From contig CANLHC010000049.1 in the NCBI GenBank assembly GCA_947490625.1, positions 1 to 6,325 of the forward strand: a DNA stretch of 6,325 nt. Direction: 5' to 3'. Position numbers and translations under genes: made by a program. The notes under the pieces were generated by a model, which was not told where the DNA came from, ran no database searches, and saw nothing but the letters and a program-made list of their open reading frames with translations. The stretch is from Candidatus Nanopelagicaceae bacterium. GTDB lineage: Bacteria > Actinomycetota > Actinomycetes > Nanopelagicales > Nanopelagicaceae. Shown in pieces: positions 6,211 through 6,325 of the stretch; positions within the stretch are counted from its first letter, which is position 1, and each line of letters begins with the position of its first letter.

Positions 6211-6222
6211 GGAGACTTCTCC
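6211..6222 (+). promoter_or_regulatory. Shine-Dalgarno within a small inverted repeat before the aminotransferase
   Basis: GGAGA at 6211-6215 is nine bases before the ATG at 6225 and serves as its ribosome site. The same bases form an inverted repeat with CTCC at 6219-6222: GGAG, loop ACTT, CTCC, extendable by a G-U pair at 6210/6223. With only four or five pairs the structure is weak and has no U-run, so it is not a terminator. The RBS is well supported; a regulatory hairpin is doubtful. Confidence 0.55.
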
Positions 6223-6224
6223 TT

Positions 6225-6325
6225 ATGTCCGAGGTCAATACGCGCTTTCATACAGGAGCACCGCAGAAGCTTGAGGAGCGTTTTGCTACTCGTGCTGCCG
6301 GAATGCTCCCGAGTGAGATCCGTTC
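6225..6325 (+). CDS. PLP-dependent aminotransferase, N-terminal fragment
   Basis: An open frame starts at ATG 6225 and runs off the window after 33 complete codons. It reads MSEVNTRF, then LEERFATRAAGMLPSEIR near the right edge. The phrase with RAAGMLPSEIR is typical of the N-terminus of class I/II fold-type I PLP aminotransferases (the GntR-less MocR-like group) that follow cwlM and precede parB in several actinobacteria, where a glycine-rich stretch comes next. A GGAGA ribosome site supports the start. The PLP lysine and substrate residues lie outside the window, so the reaction is unknown. The call relies on this short N-terminus and on synteny. Confidence 0.65.
   Translation, partial: MSEVNTRFHTGAPQKLEERFATRAAGMLPSEIR

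Overview
This window looks like a core chromosomal segment from a streamlined actinobacterium with moderate GC. I infer a free-living planktonic lineage such as the freshwater Nanopelagicales (acI), but taxonomy was not tested. The evidence is the gene order. It runs cca on the left strand, then rightward Nudix hydrolase, DUF6049-like protein, murJ, trxB, trxA, cwlM and a PLP-dependent aminotransferase. This is the conserved actinobacterial block near the replication origin, known in Mycobacterium tuberculosis as Rv3907c to Rv3915.

Layout. Positions 1-479 (minus) hold the N-terminal half of the CCA-adding enzyme. One base separates its start codon from that of the Nudix gene at 481. Nudix (481-1110), the DUF6049-like protein (1107-2213) and murJ (2210-3844) are joined by 4-base stop/start overlaps and almost certainly form one transcript. 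After 17 bases comes trxB (3862-4782), with a TAGGCT hexamer placed for leaderless transcription. A 54-base spacer with a TATATT box precedes trxA (4837-5157). A 19-base gap leads to cwlM (5177-6181), and a 43-base gap to the start of a PLP-dependent aminotransferase (6225 to the window end). There is no stretch over 60 bases without a gene, and I saw no RNA gene, mobile element, CRISPR array or long repeat.

Function. MurJ exports lipid II. The CwlM homologue is a cytoplasmic amidase-fold protein whose metal site is broken; in mycobacteria its relative regulates peptidoglycan precursor synthesis. TrxB and TrxA form the NADPH-driven disulfide-reducing pair. The DUF6049-like protein is an exported, membrane-anchored protein of unknown role that travels with MurJ. 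So the locus combines cell-wall precursor control, thiol redox and nucleotide/tRNA housekeeping.

The most notable feature is reduction. The sigM/anti-sigma pair usually found between murJ and trxB is absent. MurJ has no pseudokinase extension, the DUF6049 protein is about half the usual length, and CwlM has lost part of its first peptidoglycan-binding repeat and the loop carrying the first zinc ligand. I see no wholly new system; the most original points are this trimmed regulatory circuit and two unusual cysteines in CwlM beside trxA.
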